A program made the position numbers and the translations under genes. From assembly GCF_009905375.1 (NCBI RefSeq), contig NC_133650.1:295258270-295322269 (forward strand): a DNA stretch of 64,000 nucleotides, given 5' to 3'. This DNA comes from Apium graveolens. Its lineage: Eukaryota; Streptophyta; Magnoliopsida; Apiales; Apiaceae. This document shows, one piece after another, positions 13,561 through 24,395 of the stretch. How positions within the stretch are numbered: position 1 is the first letter of the stretch; the number at the start of each line of letters is the position of its first letter. A model generated the notes under the pieces. That model was not told the DNA's origin. It did no database searches and saw nothing but the letters and a program-made list of their open reading frames with translations.

Positions 13561-14195
13561 CCTTACTACCCTCTATGGCTCCAAGGGTTAAAGGCCGAAG
13601 GGGACTTCGGGCTGTTAATGCTTCTGCTACTCTTATCCGAAGGAACAGGGATGCTGATCGTTCAGTGATTGCCCTTGGACCAGCATGTCATTGTTCGTTC
13701 GGTCAGTAAGAAGTTTCAGCTGGTCTTCTTCGGGATTGCCCGTGGACCAGGTCGTCTTTATTTTGTATTCTTTGGTAGATACAATCGTGATTGAGGCCGA
13801 GAGAGCGTGTCCCTTTCTAAGATTGCCCCTGGACAGGGTTTCCTTCGGCGTTCTTTAATACCGCACGAACAAGGGAAAGACGAAGGATAGGGCATTATTT
13901 TAGGATTGCCCCTTAAGGCCCTTAACTCGTGTTTGCCATGTGTGAATTGAATTATAATAGTGTAGTGAAGGATGTTTAAGTTTTAGGTGATTGCCTCTTA
14001 TGTTACATGCTTCGTTAACAAATTAGACAAGGGCGGCGGCCGAAGAGTTTATCTTCTTCGGGATCTCCCTCAGATAATACTCATGCGGCCGCGACTTTGG
14101 TAAGTAAAGAAATGTGACAGAAAATGCATCTTTATTTATAATCGAATTGCTTAATTCTTCATATAGAATTTAACTACTAACTTTAAAGAAGTTTC
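13561..14195. other. Noncoding spacer between the repeats and integrase
   Basis: The sequence contains recurrent GGATTGCCC and CTTCGG words and no credible open frame. It belongs to the region of the Tat element between pol and the antisense gene. Confidence 0.5.
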
Positions 14196-15136
14196 TTATT
14201 GATAAAATTTCCGAAGGCGGCTGGCGTGCCAAGTGTTTTTAATTGCTTTGCCCGATAGGGTTTCAAGCTTGTATGTTCCGGGACGAACGACCTCGATCAC
14301 CTTATAGGGCCCCTCCCAGTTAGGTTGAAGCTTTCCCTGTTTGGCTGGCATAGATGCGGCTAGCTCCCTTAGGACTAGGTCTCCGACTCCGAAGGACCTC
14401 TTCTTGACATTGGAGTCATAATGTTGTGCCGCTTGTAGCAAGTATTTCATATTTCTTTGGTGGGCGGCTTCTCTTTCCTCCTCCAATAAGTCTACATTTG
14501 CCCTCAGCCCGAAGCTATTAGTTTCTACATTGTAGGTCTCAGTTCGATATGATTCCAAGCCTACTTCGACTGGAACTAGGGCTTCGGTTCCATAGGCCAT
14601 TCTAAAGGGAGTTTCTCCCGTTGATGTCCTAGGGGTCGTTCGGTAGGCCCATAAAATCCAAGGGAGTTCTTCCGCCCATCTTCCTTTAGCTTCTCCCAGC
14701 CTCTTCTTGATTCCTTGAAAGATTACTTTATTCGCCGCTTCCACCGCCCCATTTCCTTGCGGGTGGGCGACTGAGCTAAACTTCTGTTCAATTCCGAAGT
14801 GGTGCAGGAACTTACAAAATTTGTTTCCAATAAACTGGGTCCTATTGTCAGAGATGCATAGTCGAGGGCAATTATGCAGTATTTTGTTTGCCTCGTGCTT
14901 TTTGGGAGAATGCCCACGATATCCACGGCCCATACGGCGAACGGAATGGGACTTAGTACCAAAGTCATCTCTTCTGGGGGCTGTTTTAGGACAATGGCTA
15001 ACAGCTGGCACTGCACACACCTTTTTGCATAGTTGCTGGCGTCGGCCTTTAGAGTGGGCCAGAAGAATCCCTGTCGGAGAATTTTAAAGACGAGGGACCG
15101 ACCAGCCAGGTGCTCGCCGCAAATTCCCTCATGCAC
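14196..15136 (-). pseudogene. Integrase of the Tat element, broken
   Basis: The integrase inserts the element's cDNA into host chromosomes. The N-terminal zinc-binding part (HLAGRSLVFKILRQGFFWP, CVQCQ) is at 15136-15010. The core holds AVDIVGILP and, in another frame, ISDNRTQF and GNGAVEAANK, so all three acidic residues can be seen. The frame shifts near 14900, and the segment between the first two acidic residues is shorter than usual, so a deletion removed part of the core. The C-terminal part is complete to the stop at 14196 (LQPNWEGPYKVIEVVRPG). It cannot give an active enzyme. Confidence 0.88.
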
Positions 15137-15175
15137 CGCCTCCAGAGCCTGTCACTGTTCTTCGGTGTTTAAACA

Positions 15176-17190
15176 TCACAGAAGGGGCTGACTGACTGAC
15201 CGGCGATACATCCACCCATTAATGATTGTGTAGCTCGATGCTCTATATTTAATTTTTAGCGCTTCTCTTCGGTCTGGAGGTAGAATGCCTTTCTCCAGAA
15301 AGCTCCTGAGGGGGGTCATCCAATCGTTCCCCTGGTGAATCTCCAGACATTCTTTCTTCTCGATCGAAGGCGTCTTGGCTTCGGTGAGGTAAATAAAACT
15401 AGTTAGGTTCTGTGTCTCGGCCGAAGCTAGCCTGGAAAGGGTGTCTGCCCTAGCATTATTTTCTCTGCCAATTTGACTTAGTTCAAAGGTTTCAAATGAT
15501 AAAGAAACATCTCGTACCTTGGCAGCATAGGCTTTCATTCGGGGATCTCTTTGCTCATATTCCCCCGTGAAGTGTTTCACAACCAGCATGGAGTCGCTGA
15601 AGGCCCTTAGATGCTTCGCCTCAAGGCTTCGGGCCAGCTCCATCCCTGCGAGGAGCGCCTCGTACTCGGCTTCGTTGTTCGTCAAAGGAAAGTCAAATCT
15701 TATGGCTTGGCATATCTCGAATCCTTTGGGGCTGGAGAGAATTAAGCCGGCCCCACACTTTTTTCCTGCTAACGACCCATCTACAAAAAGTTTCCACTTC
15801 CCTGGGATCCGGATTAGTTGTGCGTCGGGTGAAAGATCCTGCGGACCCGAGAATGTGCATTCAACCATGAAGTCGGCCAAAGCCTGAGCCTTAATTGTCG
15901 TTCGGGGGACGTACTCGAGATCAAATTCCCCGAGTTCGATGGACCATGTTACGACTCTTCCAGAGGCTTCAGGCCTTGTTAAAATCTTCTTCAGAGGTTG
16001 GCTGGTAAAAATTTGAATCATTCGGCCTTGGAAATAATATCGCAATTTTCGGGAGGCCATAACCAACCCATATGCGAATTTTTCAAAATTGGGGTGCCTT
16101 GTCTCTACATCCTTGAGGATATGGGACACGTAGAACACGGGATGCTGATTTCTCTCGTAGTTTTTTACAAGTATCTCCCCCAGAGTTCTGTCGGGCATGG
16201 CTAGATAAAGCTGAAGGGTTTCCTTCGGATCAGGCCTCATTAAGAGTGATGCCTTTGTAAGATATTCTTTTACTTCTTCGAATGCCCTTTGAGATTCAGG
16301 CCCCCATTCAAAATTCTTTGTCCCTTTGAGCACGGAGAAGAAGGGGAGTGCCTTCTCGGTTGACCGGGAAATGAAACGCTGAAGCGCGGCGAGCCGGCCT
16401 GTCAATTTCTAGATGTCTCTGATGCATTTGGGAGGTTCCATATTGATGACTGCCTCGATTTTCTCTGGATTCGCCTCTATCCCCCGGGCACTGACCATAT
16501 AACCAAGAAACTTTCCACTAGAGACTCCGAAGGTACATTTGTTCGGACTGATTCTCATTTTGTTCTCTCGGAGCGTTTCGAAGCATTCTTTTAAGTCTTC
16601 GGCATGATCTTGGAACAGTGATTTTACAATCATATCATCCACATATGCCTCCATGTTCCTTCCGATCTGCTCTTTAAAGACCTTGTTCACCATTCGCTGG
16701 AATGTGGCTCCAGCGTTCTTCAGTCCGAAGGGCATCTTAATGTAAGCATAAGTCCCCTTCGGAGTTATGAACGCTGTCTTGGGCACATCCTCATCATTCA
16801 TAGAAATTTGATGATAACCAGAAAAAAGCATCCAAAAAACTAAGTACCTCATATCCTGCCGTGGCGTCTATCAGTTGGTCGATGTTGGGCAAGGGATAGT
16901 GATCCTTCGGACAGGCTTTATTGAGATCCGTGTAATCCACGCACATCCTGCCACTTCCCATTTGACTTCTTGACAACCATCACATTGGCTAGCCAGTCGG
17001 GATATTCAATTTCTTCGATAAATTTGGCTTCCAACAATTTTTCCACTCCGGCCTCTATGACCTTCTGTCGTTCGACTATAAATGTTCTCTTCTTCTGCTT
17101 CACCGGTTTGGCCTCGGGCTGCACATTCAAGCAGTGCTTTGCCGTCTTGGGGTCCAATCTGGGCATGTCTTCCGGCCCCCAGGCGAACAC
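15176..17190 (-). pseudogene. Reverse transcriptase with two RNase H domains, broken
   Basis: The reverse transcriptase starts near 17190 (FIVERQKVIEAGVEKLLEAK) and has CVDYTDLNKACPKD and the catalytic YVDD (about 16640). It is followed by a first RNase H (FEWGPESQRAF to ALADFMVE) and a second one (LFVDGSLAGKKCGAGLIL, NNEAEYEALLAGMELA, NARADTLSRLAS) with all catalytic acidic positions visible. The paired RNase H is a hallmark of Tat elements. Breaks: frameshifts near 16950 and 16850, and a nonsense TAG near 16407, where the frame on both sides matches the family. Confidence 0.9.
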
Positions 17191-17369
17191 GTCATGATAT
17201 TACCGAATGACAGCTATTACCTTCGTCTTCAGATCTGCACCCATATTTTTTCAATCCGAACCATCTTTCCCGAATGGCCCGCGTACAATTCCACTTCTTC
17301 GGTTTCCGCGGGTTCGGCAATCGGGCTCGAGAGATCGGCCCCAAATTTCTCCAACTCAATGTTCAATAT

Positions 17370-18674
17370 TTATCGGCTTCCGCTGGGCTCGGACTCAGCC
17401 CGCTTTCTCTTTCCGGTTCCATCCGGTCCTTCATATTCCTGATCCTTTTCAAGATCTTCCAGCATTATGATTCGGGCGGTTTTCTGATCGCCTCTCATTT
17501 CTCCTACCCCTTTCTCAGTGGGGAACTTGAGTTTAAGATGGGGTATAGACTCCACCGCTTCAAAGGTTGATAAGAAGGGTCTGCCAAATATTGTATTGTA
17601 CGGGCTTTCGATCCGAACTACATAGAACTTTACCAGCTTCTCGGCGGTATACGACAATTTACCTAGGAGGACCGGTAGAGTAATTATCCCTTCGAACTGA
17701 ATGGGATGCCCTCCAATGGCATAAAGGGGAGCCTCGTTGCAGGGCTCTAGTTGCTCTCCAGCCAAGTTCATCTTACAATAGGTTTCGTGGAACAGTATGT
17801 TGGCCGAGCTGCCTGTATCCACCATTACCTTCCATATCTTATTTTTCCCGATGATAGGATTGATGATTAGAGGTTCCTCGTACGGGCGAATGACATCCTC
17901 ATAGTCCTCAGTGCTGAAGGTCATGGGCATATGAACCTTTGCCTGTCCGAACTGATACCAATTGTACACTTGTCGGGCATACTTCTTCTTTGTTGTCTTG
18001 CTATCCTTGTCCATGATGCTACCCCCAAATATAGTTTTTACTTCGCCCCTTATCCTGTCCCTTCGCTCTGGCTCCTCGGCCTCTACTTCCTCCTCTTGGT
18101 TCTCCTTCGGCCCCAACCTATCTCTTAGATCTCGGACGAACTGATTAAGCTCACCGTCTTTGATCATGCGCTCAATGAGCTTTTTGAGATGATAGCACTC
18201 ATCGGTGTTATGCCCCTTGTCCCTGTGATAGTCACAGTATTTATCAGGGTTCTTCTTGTGGTTTGGGACCTTCATTTTGGCGGGGCAGACGAATCCTGGT
18301 TTGCCCTTGATCTCATGGAGAATCTTGGAGATCGGCGCATTCAAAGGGGTGAATACGGTCGAATCTCTATCTCGTCGCCGTTCGGCCCCATGATCCATTT
18401 CTTTCCTTCCTTCTTTCCTACTATCCCTTCGGTCAGATCCCGATCTTGAGCCATCATATCTGTCGGCTCGCTTTGATCGGTCGTCCCTTCTTGAATCTTT
18501 ATACCCCCCAATACTTTCCATCTTTCGGCGAATGTTCTCGCCTCTTACATATATATTATTCAGGGATTTCAGGGGAAAATCGTAAAGAGATGAGAGCAGC
18601 TTTTTACCTTTATAGGGGTCCAGCCCCGCCGTTAGGAAGCCCATTGCTTTGATTTTGTCCAGATTAGTGACCAT
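17370..18674 (-). CDS. Gag C-terminal region and aspartic protease of the Tat element
   Basis: A 434-codon open stretch. The first half is charged (RRDDRSKRADRYDGSRSGSD) and contains a Cys/His cluster (YCDYHRDKGHNTDECYHLKK) typical of this lineage instead of a classical zinc knuckle. The second half is the aspartic protease, catalytic motif VDTGSSANI at 17822-17796, which cuts the polyprotein. The frame is open here although gag upstream and RT downstream are shifted, so it is best read as a surviving piece of the polyprotein. Confidence 0.85.
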   Translation of the reverse strand: MVTNLDKIKAMGFLTAGLDPYKGKKLLSSLYDFPLKSLNNIYVRGENIRRKMESIGGYKDSRRDDRSKRADRYDGSRSGSDRRDSRKEGRKEMDHGAERRRDRDSTVFTPLNAPISKILHEIKGKPGFVCPAKMKVPNHKKNPDKYCDYHRDKGHNTDECYHLKKLIERMIKDGELNQFVRDLRDRLGPKENQEEEVEAEEPERRDRIRGEVKTIFGGSIMDKDSKTTKKKYARQVYNWYQFGQAKVHMPMTFSTEDYEDVIRPYEEPLIINPIIGKNKIWKVMVDTGSSANILFHETYCKMNLAGEQLEPCNEAPLYAIGGHPIQFEGIITLPVLLGKLSYTAEKLVKFYVVRIESPYNTIFGRPFLSTFEAVESIPHLKLKFPTEKGVGEMRGDQKTARIIMLEDLEKDQEYEGPDGTGKRKRAESEPSGSR

Positions 18675-18713
18675 CCCAGCTTCTTCCTTGAACCGGGCGA
18701 GATAATCCCCCAG

Positions 18714-19605
18714 CTATTCGTTCTCCCTTTGTCTGCAGTGGACCAGGACTTCAGTATCCTTCGCCTTTCGGCATAGATGGGAGTAGTACTTCAAAAACTT
18801 CATCTTCAACTGATCGTAGGACCCAATAGACCGGGGCTTGAGGGATTTATACCACATCGAAGCTGACCCCTTGAGATAAGTCTTGAATATTTTGCACAAC
18901 ATAATATCATTGTGACCAATCCCAACCATCAGGAGTTCATATTTTTCGCAGTGGTCCTCGGGGTCTCCTTTTCCATTGAACTCGCTCATCTTAGGGAATT
19001 GCCTCTCTTCGCCCGGGGGGTCGGTACTTCTCAATTTCTTGTATCATGACCGGTTCTCGATCGGGCCTTCTATCACCGAACAGGGCCTTCTCTAGGCGAT
19101 TGAGCCTGAGGCTGGATCCGTCGGGCTCCTCATCCGAATCAGAAGAAAAGGGTTGCTTGGTCCTTTTCCTTCAGGAATGCGAATTAGAGTCTGACTCATC
19201 TTCTTCGTCATGTACCCGACGTTCTCTTCTATCCTTATTCATTCTACCATGCTTATCGGCCCGCATTGCTTCGCGCAAGGCTTGTTCTTGCAGTTCAATC
19301 TCCTCCCTTTGGAGTTGTAGGGCCTTTAGCCGGAGCGCATCAGCCTCTCTTTTATTCGCTCGCGCTTCCGCTTCTTTTTCAACTTGATCCATTTTGGCCT
19401 TGCCCTTCTCCGCGGCCTTTTCTGCCCGGATCTTTAGGAGCAAGGCCTCTTCTTCAGGAGTCAATGTGATGACCCCGTCCTCGTCCACTAGGGAGGATAG
19501 TTGTCCTTTGTCGGTAAAACCAGGCAGCGGTGAATGTTCATGAATTATTTCTGTCATGTTCTCGTTCTCATCTTGTAACTCTCGTATTCCCACAGACGGC
19601 GCCAA
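18714..19605 (-). pseudogene. Gag N-terminal and capsid region of the Tat element, broken
   Basis: The open frame at 19605-19171 ends in a charged helical region (EEEALLLKIRAEKAAEKGKA). A second frame, 19034-18714, holds the capsid core common to gypsy gag proteins (FNGKGDPEDHCEKY, LKGSASMWYKSL). Frame changes near 19100 and 18700 separate the parts. Translation normally starts soon after the primer site. Confidence 0.8.
19593..19604 (-). other. tRNA primer-binding site of the Tat element
   Basis: Read on the minus strand, TGGCGCCGTCTG lies two bases inside the 5' LTR. The first nine bases complement the 3' end of plant tRNA-Asp (ACGGCGCCA). The rest does not match, so the primer identity is tentative. 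Confidence 0.65.
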
Positions 19606-19606
19606 A

Positions 19607-20051
19607 TGTTACGTCCAGATTCCTTCGGAAGCTTGAACAGGCTTCGGTACCTTGAAGGTGGCTTCGGCTGATACCTGAAAGTGAAGAGAATGCGAGGGTT
19701 TGTACCCCCGATTCACCTCCGATGTGAGAATAAGAATCTGGTTGTAAGGGTGTGGTAATAATACAAGAAAAGCAGAGTGTATGCGAGAATGTGTGTGTCT
19801 CCTTTGTCTTACTTTTCAAGGGTTTTTATATCCAATTCTGCCATAACTGCTCGTCCATTACTTATCATTATGGAGGGAGTGAAAAGGGGGCGTTATATCC
19901 CTTGTTCTTTCCAACGGTCTGGAATAAGGGTGAGCCTTGGTCTGGGACTTCCGTGGGCCTTCGTCTCGCGGGCCTAAAGGTCCTTCGGCCCAGTAGCTTA
20001 ATCTCATATTGGGCCTTCGTTCGATGGGCCCTGTTGGGCCTATAACCAACA
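19607..20051 (-). repeat. 5' LTR of the Tat element
   Basis: It has the same length and ends as the 3' LTR at 9768-10212, with about 18 substitutions and no net length difference. The minus-strand TATAAAAA is at 19830-19823. The outer edge is followed by the target duplication GTTGG. Confidence 0.93.
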
Positions 20052-20174
20052 GTTGGTATAAAAAAAACTTCAAATTTAAATAGTATTTGAAAAAGAAAAA
20101 TTTATTTTAATAAAGTATATTACTAAATTTCCAGTTTTGCCCCTGCCCAATTCAACAAAATTCTGAAAAAGGTG

Positions 20175-20771
20175 TGTTAGGTCACACACACTGTAGAAGG
20201 GGGTTGAATACAGTGTTTATCACAATCAACTCGAATTAAAGAACACAAGTAACAGAAAACAAGCTTTATTAAACTCTGTTACAATATGGAACTGTCCTCT
20301 CTCAGTGATGAACAAATTATCACGAGAGCTGCTAGGGTTACAATAAATAATAACTTCGATTATGATAACACATATAGTGTAAACCCTATGTCTGTGTTTA
20401 TATACTACACAATTACAAGATAGTCTCTAATTTATATGGAATATAATTCCGCTTCCTAAAATATATCAACTAGTTATCTTTTCTTCCAAGTATTCTATTC
20501 TTCATAGAATTCCTTCTTCATGCATATTTCTTCTTGCGTTTATCTTGATCTTCTTTCCTTTCAATCAGCCGCCTTCCTTATCTGAAAGTCTCCTTAAGTC
20601 CTGATATTATCTTCTGATAAATATCTCCTGATAACTTAAGTTCTGACAACTTAAGTTCTGACTTCAGTATAAATGCTGATTTTCAATTAAGTACTGATTT
20701 GTCCTATTAAGTAAGATCTGAAAACTAAACACAAATCATATTAGTCATGACATTATCAAATATATCTAACA
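20175..20771 (-). repeat. 3' LTR of element B (597 bp)
   Basis: On the plus strand it reads TGTTAGGTCAC to TATATCTAACA, giving a TGTTAG/CTAACA terminal inverted repeat. AGAAGGGGGTTGAAT is at 20195-20209. Several AAGTTCTGA-type words lie at 20595-20700. The minus-strand polypurine tract AAGTTGGGGGAGAT abuts it at 20785-20772. Confidence 0.82.
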
Positions 20772-20975
20772 ATCTCCCCCAACTTGTAAATTAGCATAAT
20801 ATACAAGTTTAACAGATATTTGATGATGTCAAAAACATTAAGTACAAATGCATGAAAATTTGACTAGATAACTACAACTTACAGTCCTTGTAGCTTTACC
20901 ATCCTCAAGGTCTGATAACAGCTTCAGTCTGTATACACATCAGAATTTAATCATTTGTAGATCTTTGACTTGGCT

Positions 20976-23355
20976 TCAATTACTGATCTCTTTGATATCA
21001 GGATTTTTTCTGAGATAGTTCTTTAACAAACATCTCTCAGCATATTCAAGTTCATTAACCATCTTCCTTTTAGCATTCTTCAATTCAACTGTATCTTCAC
21101 CAATTTGAAAGATAGCAGCCCTGAGATCATTTATTCTAGCTTTTCTTATGTCCTGATCTAGTCTGATCAAATATGCCTTATCAGACTCAAGATTGAATTC
21201 CACAGCTTTATAACCCAGAAAGGTAGTTATAATCTTAGCAGAGTTAGGCTTCATCTCGACAATATCACCCTTGTGATCTCTGTACTTGGGACAGTATGTG
21301 CTTTCAGAATTTACAGAATAAAGCTTCTTTTGTCTCTGAATTTGAGTCTTCAAATAATTTACAGCACTATCTATTAATCTGTTCTTCACTTGAAGTAAGA
21401 ATAGAACATGTTCTAGTTCCTCATAATACTTCAGTGGTATAGCATTCTGCCTAATATGGTATACCCTTCCATCTGTCATAAAATATAACAAGATGTGTTC
21501 TTTCAAGAAGGTATGGTAAACCATCTGTACAGATTCAAGCTGATTCAATCTTTCAGGAGTTGCTCCAACACCTGGTTCACATAAAGAAGTTGGATCATTG
21601 GTTGTGTTCTGTATTCTTCTTTCATCAGCACTACCCAATCTAGATTTATCTCTTGCTTCTTTTCCGGTAACCACTCTTGCTTCGAAACCACTTATTACAG
21701 TCTTCAAAGGTTGAGTCTGTTTAGCTTTGGTGAATCCTGGTAGGAGTAACTTTGAAGGTTTAACATGAATAATGTCAGAGGTTTCCTTTTCCTTATATTC
21801 TAATATCAAGCCAACTTGAGCTATGACAGAGGTTGCTTGCTTCATTGTCATATCAGAACTTACTATATCTTGACTCTGAATAACTTGAGCCATGTCAGAG
21901 GTTGTTTGAGAAATCTTCCTTTGTATCAGAGTAAGACTAGCATATTCATCAGATATTTCTTCATCCATAAATGGCACATAAACCTTTACAGGTTCATCAA
22001 CTTTTTCCTTGCCCTTGGACCTTGGATCTATCTCCATTTGTGATTTGGCCTTGGTTGCCTCAGGATTTGTCCTTTCTTTTATCACAATGCCTTTAGCCTT
22101 AGGAAGTTTATTTTCACCAACAAAAGCTTTAGATTTGGAGTTGACTTTTTCTAACTTAAGTCTAGCTTCTTCTTCCTTTAGACTCTCAAAGTCCATTCCT
22201 GGATTTTCTTTCAGAAATAACTGTCTTGAAATTTCCTCATCAAGTTTCAGATGTTCATCAGAACTTATCCCTTTACCAGTATCAGAACTTATTTTTCTCC
22301 CAGTATCAGAACTTGTTCGTCGACTTGTAGTTCCAGTTTTGCTTGATGAAAGACCTTTACCTTGACCATGACCTCCACCCATTTTAGAGTTTCCCTGGTC
22401 ATCTTTTTCATCATCCTTTCCCTTCAGTGTCTTAACAGTTTTGCATTTAGACTTAATTACTTTCTCCCCCTTTTTGGCATCAGCAGGTAAAAGAAGAGAG
22501 AGAAGCAATTCCACTGAGGATTGGATCTCATTGAGTTGATTTTGATGAGAAGCTTGATTCTTCAAAATTTCATCAAACTGAGATTGTTGCTTCTCTTGGG
22601 TTTTCTCAATGTACTCAATTCTGTCAAAAGTACGTTTGAAAAACCTTTTCTTGTCCAGCTTGGCAACCATATCTTGCTGATTGATAGATTCTTGAATTTT
22701 CTCCACCTTGTTCTGAGTTACAGATTGTTGACCTTGAAGGTGTCTTGTACTAAGTGCAGTAACTCTTAGCTGTGTCTTGAAATCATCATTGACTAGCATC
22801 TCATCAGCTTTTGCCAAGTGCTCAGCAAGTATAGTTGAAGAAGGAACAAAAGTAACTTTGTTCCATTCCTTAGTCCACTCCCTTCCTCTGGGAGTTTCAC
22901 TCCAAGGTAATACTGCTTCCCCTGTAACAAACTTCTTGACTAAGTCAGCTTTATGAACAGTTTGTTGAGGTGTATGTCCTGATGGACCAACTGCATCAAC
23001 ATCTACATTGACAGCAGCTTCACCAGTAAGTTTAATATTAGCATCATCAGAACTTATAGAATCAGCATCATCAGCATCCTCTGATAAAAGAACAGTATGA
23101 GAGGCTATTGAGACTTCAACATCATCCTCTAAGTGCTGATCTCCAACTAAGTTCTGATCAACAGCCAAACCTTGATGCCCACCTAAATTCTGATTTTCAT
23201 CATCCAGATTCAGAATTGGTGTAGAAGGAATATCTTCATTAAAATTAGCATCTAGAATTGGTGTTGTTGGTGGAGTGATTTGAGTTGGTGGAGCTTCTAG
23301 ATACAAAACCTGAGGCACTTCCAAGTTACGGATGTCAATTTCATCACTTGGCCCC
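20976..23355 (-). CDS. Large envelope-position ORF of element B, 5' truncated, otherwise open
   Basis: An uninterrupted frame of roughly 790 codons ends at 20976. The reading frame stays open upstream of the first internal Met (23324) to the junction at 23355, so the N-terminus is lost. The product is hydrophilic. It has an acidic N-terminal third, a predicted coiled coil (KTQEKQQSQFDEILKNQ), a Lys-rich part, a Ser/Gly repeat block (TGRKISSDTGKGISSD) and a more structured C-terminus. No clear membrane helix was seen apart from a short hydrophobic run (VELLLSLLLPA). Sireviruses often carry an envelope-like gene here, but the sequence gives no evidence for fusion or entry functions. Function is unknown. 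Confidence 0.6.
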
Positions 23356-24395
23356 TAGTTATAAGTCAAGACATGAAGAAACGTCACGGAAGTTAGTCAC
23401 TCATGAACCAGACAGTATATCGAGTGTCAACGTTGAAGTGGTGGAAATGATTCATAATTTTCAGTGATTTTCAGAAAATTTTCAGAAGAATGATTGCTGC
23501 TCAGGATTAGTGTTAATTCTCTATTAATTAATTAAGTCATATAATTTAATTAAGAAAATAAATTATATCTGCAAAGATTAATTTATTTATTAATTGAATT
23601 AATTGATTAATTAATTCAGAATTAATATTAAGAATTTTCAGAAGTTTAATTGGATTAAAAACAGTCTTAAATCAGCAAGACAATTGAAAATGAACTAGCA
23701 TGACAATCTGGATTGTCATACCGATTGTCATGCTAAGTCATTTCAATAGTCATACCGAAAGTTCTACTGGGAAGGAGATTGTCTTGCTAGTTCAACTGAT
23801 TGTCTCACCGAAAGTCTTTCTAGTTCAATCAGATTGTCTTGCTAGTACAATCAATAGTCCTACCGATTGTCTTGCTGATCTCAGGATTGTCTTGCCAGTT
23901 CAATGAGAGTCTGTTGATTGATTTAAAAAGAAAAGAAGAAGCAGCAGACTATCATTCACATAGAACACAAGTCAAAAACAAGAACACAGCAGAAAAGAAA
24001 AAGAAGACAATATTTCATCCTTCATCTGCATACTTCAAGATCATAATTTCTAGTTTATAAAGTTAAATCCAATCAACTAGAAATTATTCTCTTGTTCTTG
24101 TGTAACTATCTAGCGGATCAAAATCCCTAGAACTTAATCTCAAATTGCGTTTAGCATTTGAATCTTTTTATTGCAAAAATAGAAAAAGTTCATGTCAAAT
24201 TTATTCTAGATTTGTGATAATTAATCTGAGATTAATTCCTTGTAATCGATACAGTTGTTGTAACACCTTTCAAGTTTAATAATATTTTTATTTAACTTGA
24301 ATTTTGTTTCACATTTTTATTCCGCATTTAATTCAATTATTCAGTATAGTTTGTATTCAACCCCCCCCCTTCTACAAACACATTGGGACCTAACA
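23356..24395 (+). repeat. Truncated LTR of family C, plus orientation
   Basis: It matches the reverse complement of the C LTRs at 46367-47679 and 60880-62193, beginning about 330 bp into the LTR and running to the LTR end (ACATTGGGACCTAACA, 24395). A C-rich run at 24361-24369 is the shared G-tract seen from the other strand. Several ACCGATTGTC-type words are at 23710-23880. The start of the LTR and any internal region are missing. It separates element B from element A. Confidence 0.85.

Larger units (their letters stand above)
9768..20051 (-). mobile_element. Complete Tat-lineage Ty3/gypsy retrotransposon (10.3 kb)
   Basis: Two 445-bp LTRs (9768-10212 and 19607-20051) bound the element and it is flanked by the perfect target duplication GTTGG (9763-9767, 20052-20056). 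It is read on the minus strand: primer site, gag, protease, RT, RNase H, a second RNase H, integrase. An antisense intron-containing gene (11159-13028) then follows before the 3' LTR. The second RNase H and the antisense extra gene mark the plant Tat lineage. The LTRs differ at about 18 of 445 sites (roughly 4%), so insertion is fairly recent on a genome scale. gag and pol carry several frameshifts and stops, so the copy is not autonomous. Confidence 0.93.
20175..23355 (-). mobile_element. Sirevirus-like copia element B, 3' part only
   Basis: The fragment consists of the 3' LTR (20175-20771), a polypurine tract and a long open frame, cut off at 23355, where sequence of a family C LTR begins. 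The long gene downstream of where pol would be, together with LTR features shared with families A and C (AGAAGGGGG block, GGGGGAGAT tract), points to the Sirevirus group. gag, pol and the 5' LTR are missing, so this is a deletion remnant. Confidence 0.75.

Noticed and set aside
13217..13709. Frames rich in LLRQKPKMRFIL or NRIFGFCLSNF on opposite strands
   Set aside because: Artefacts of the short tandem repeats downstream of the antisense Tat gene.
23700..23906. CRISPR-like array of short repeats (also at 46860-47060 and 61370-61570)
   Set aside because: A eukaryotic LTR with irregular, imperfect words in both orientations and no uniform spacers.
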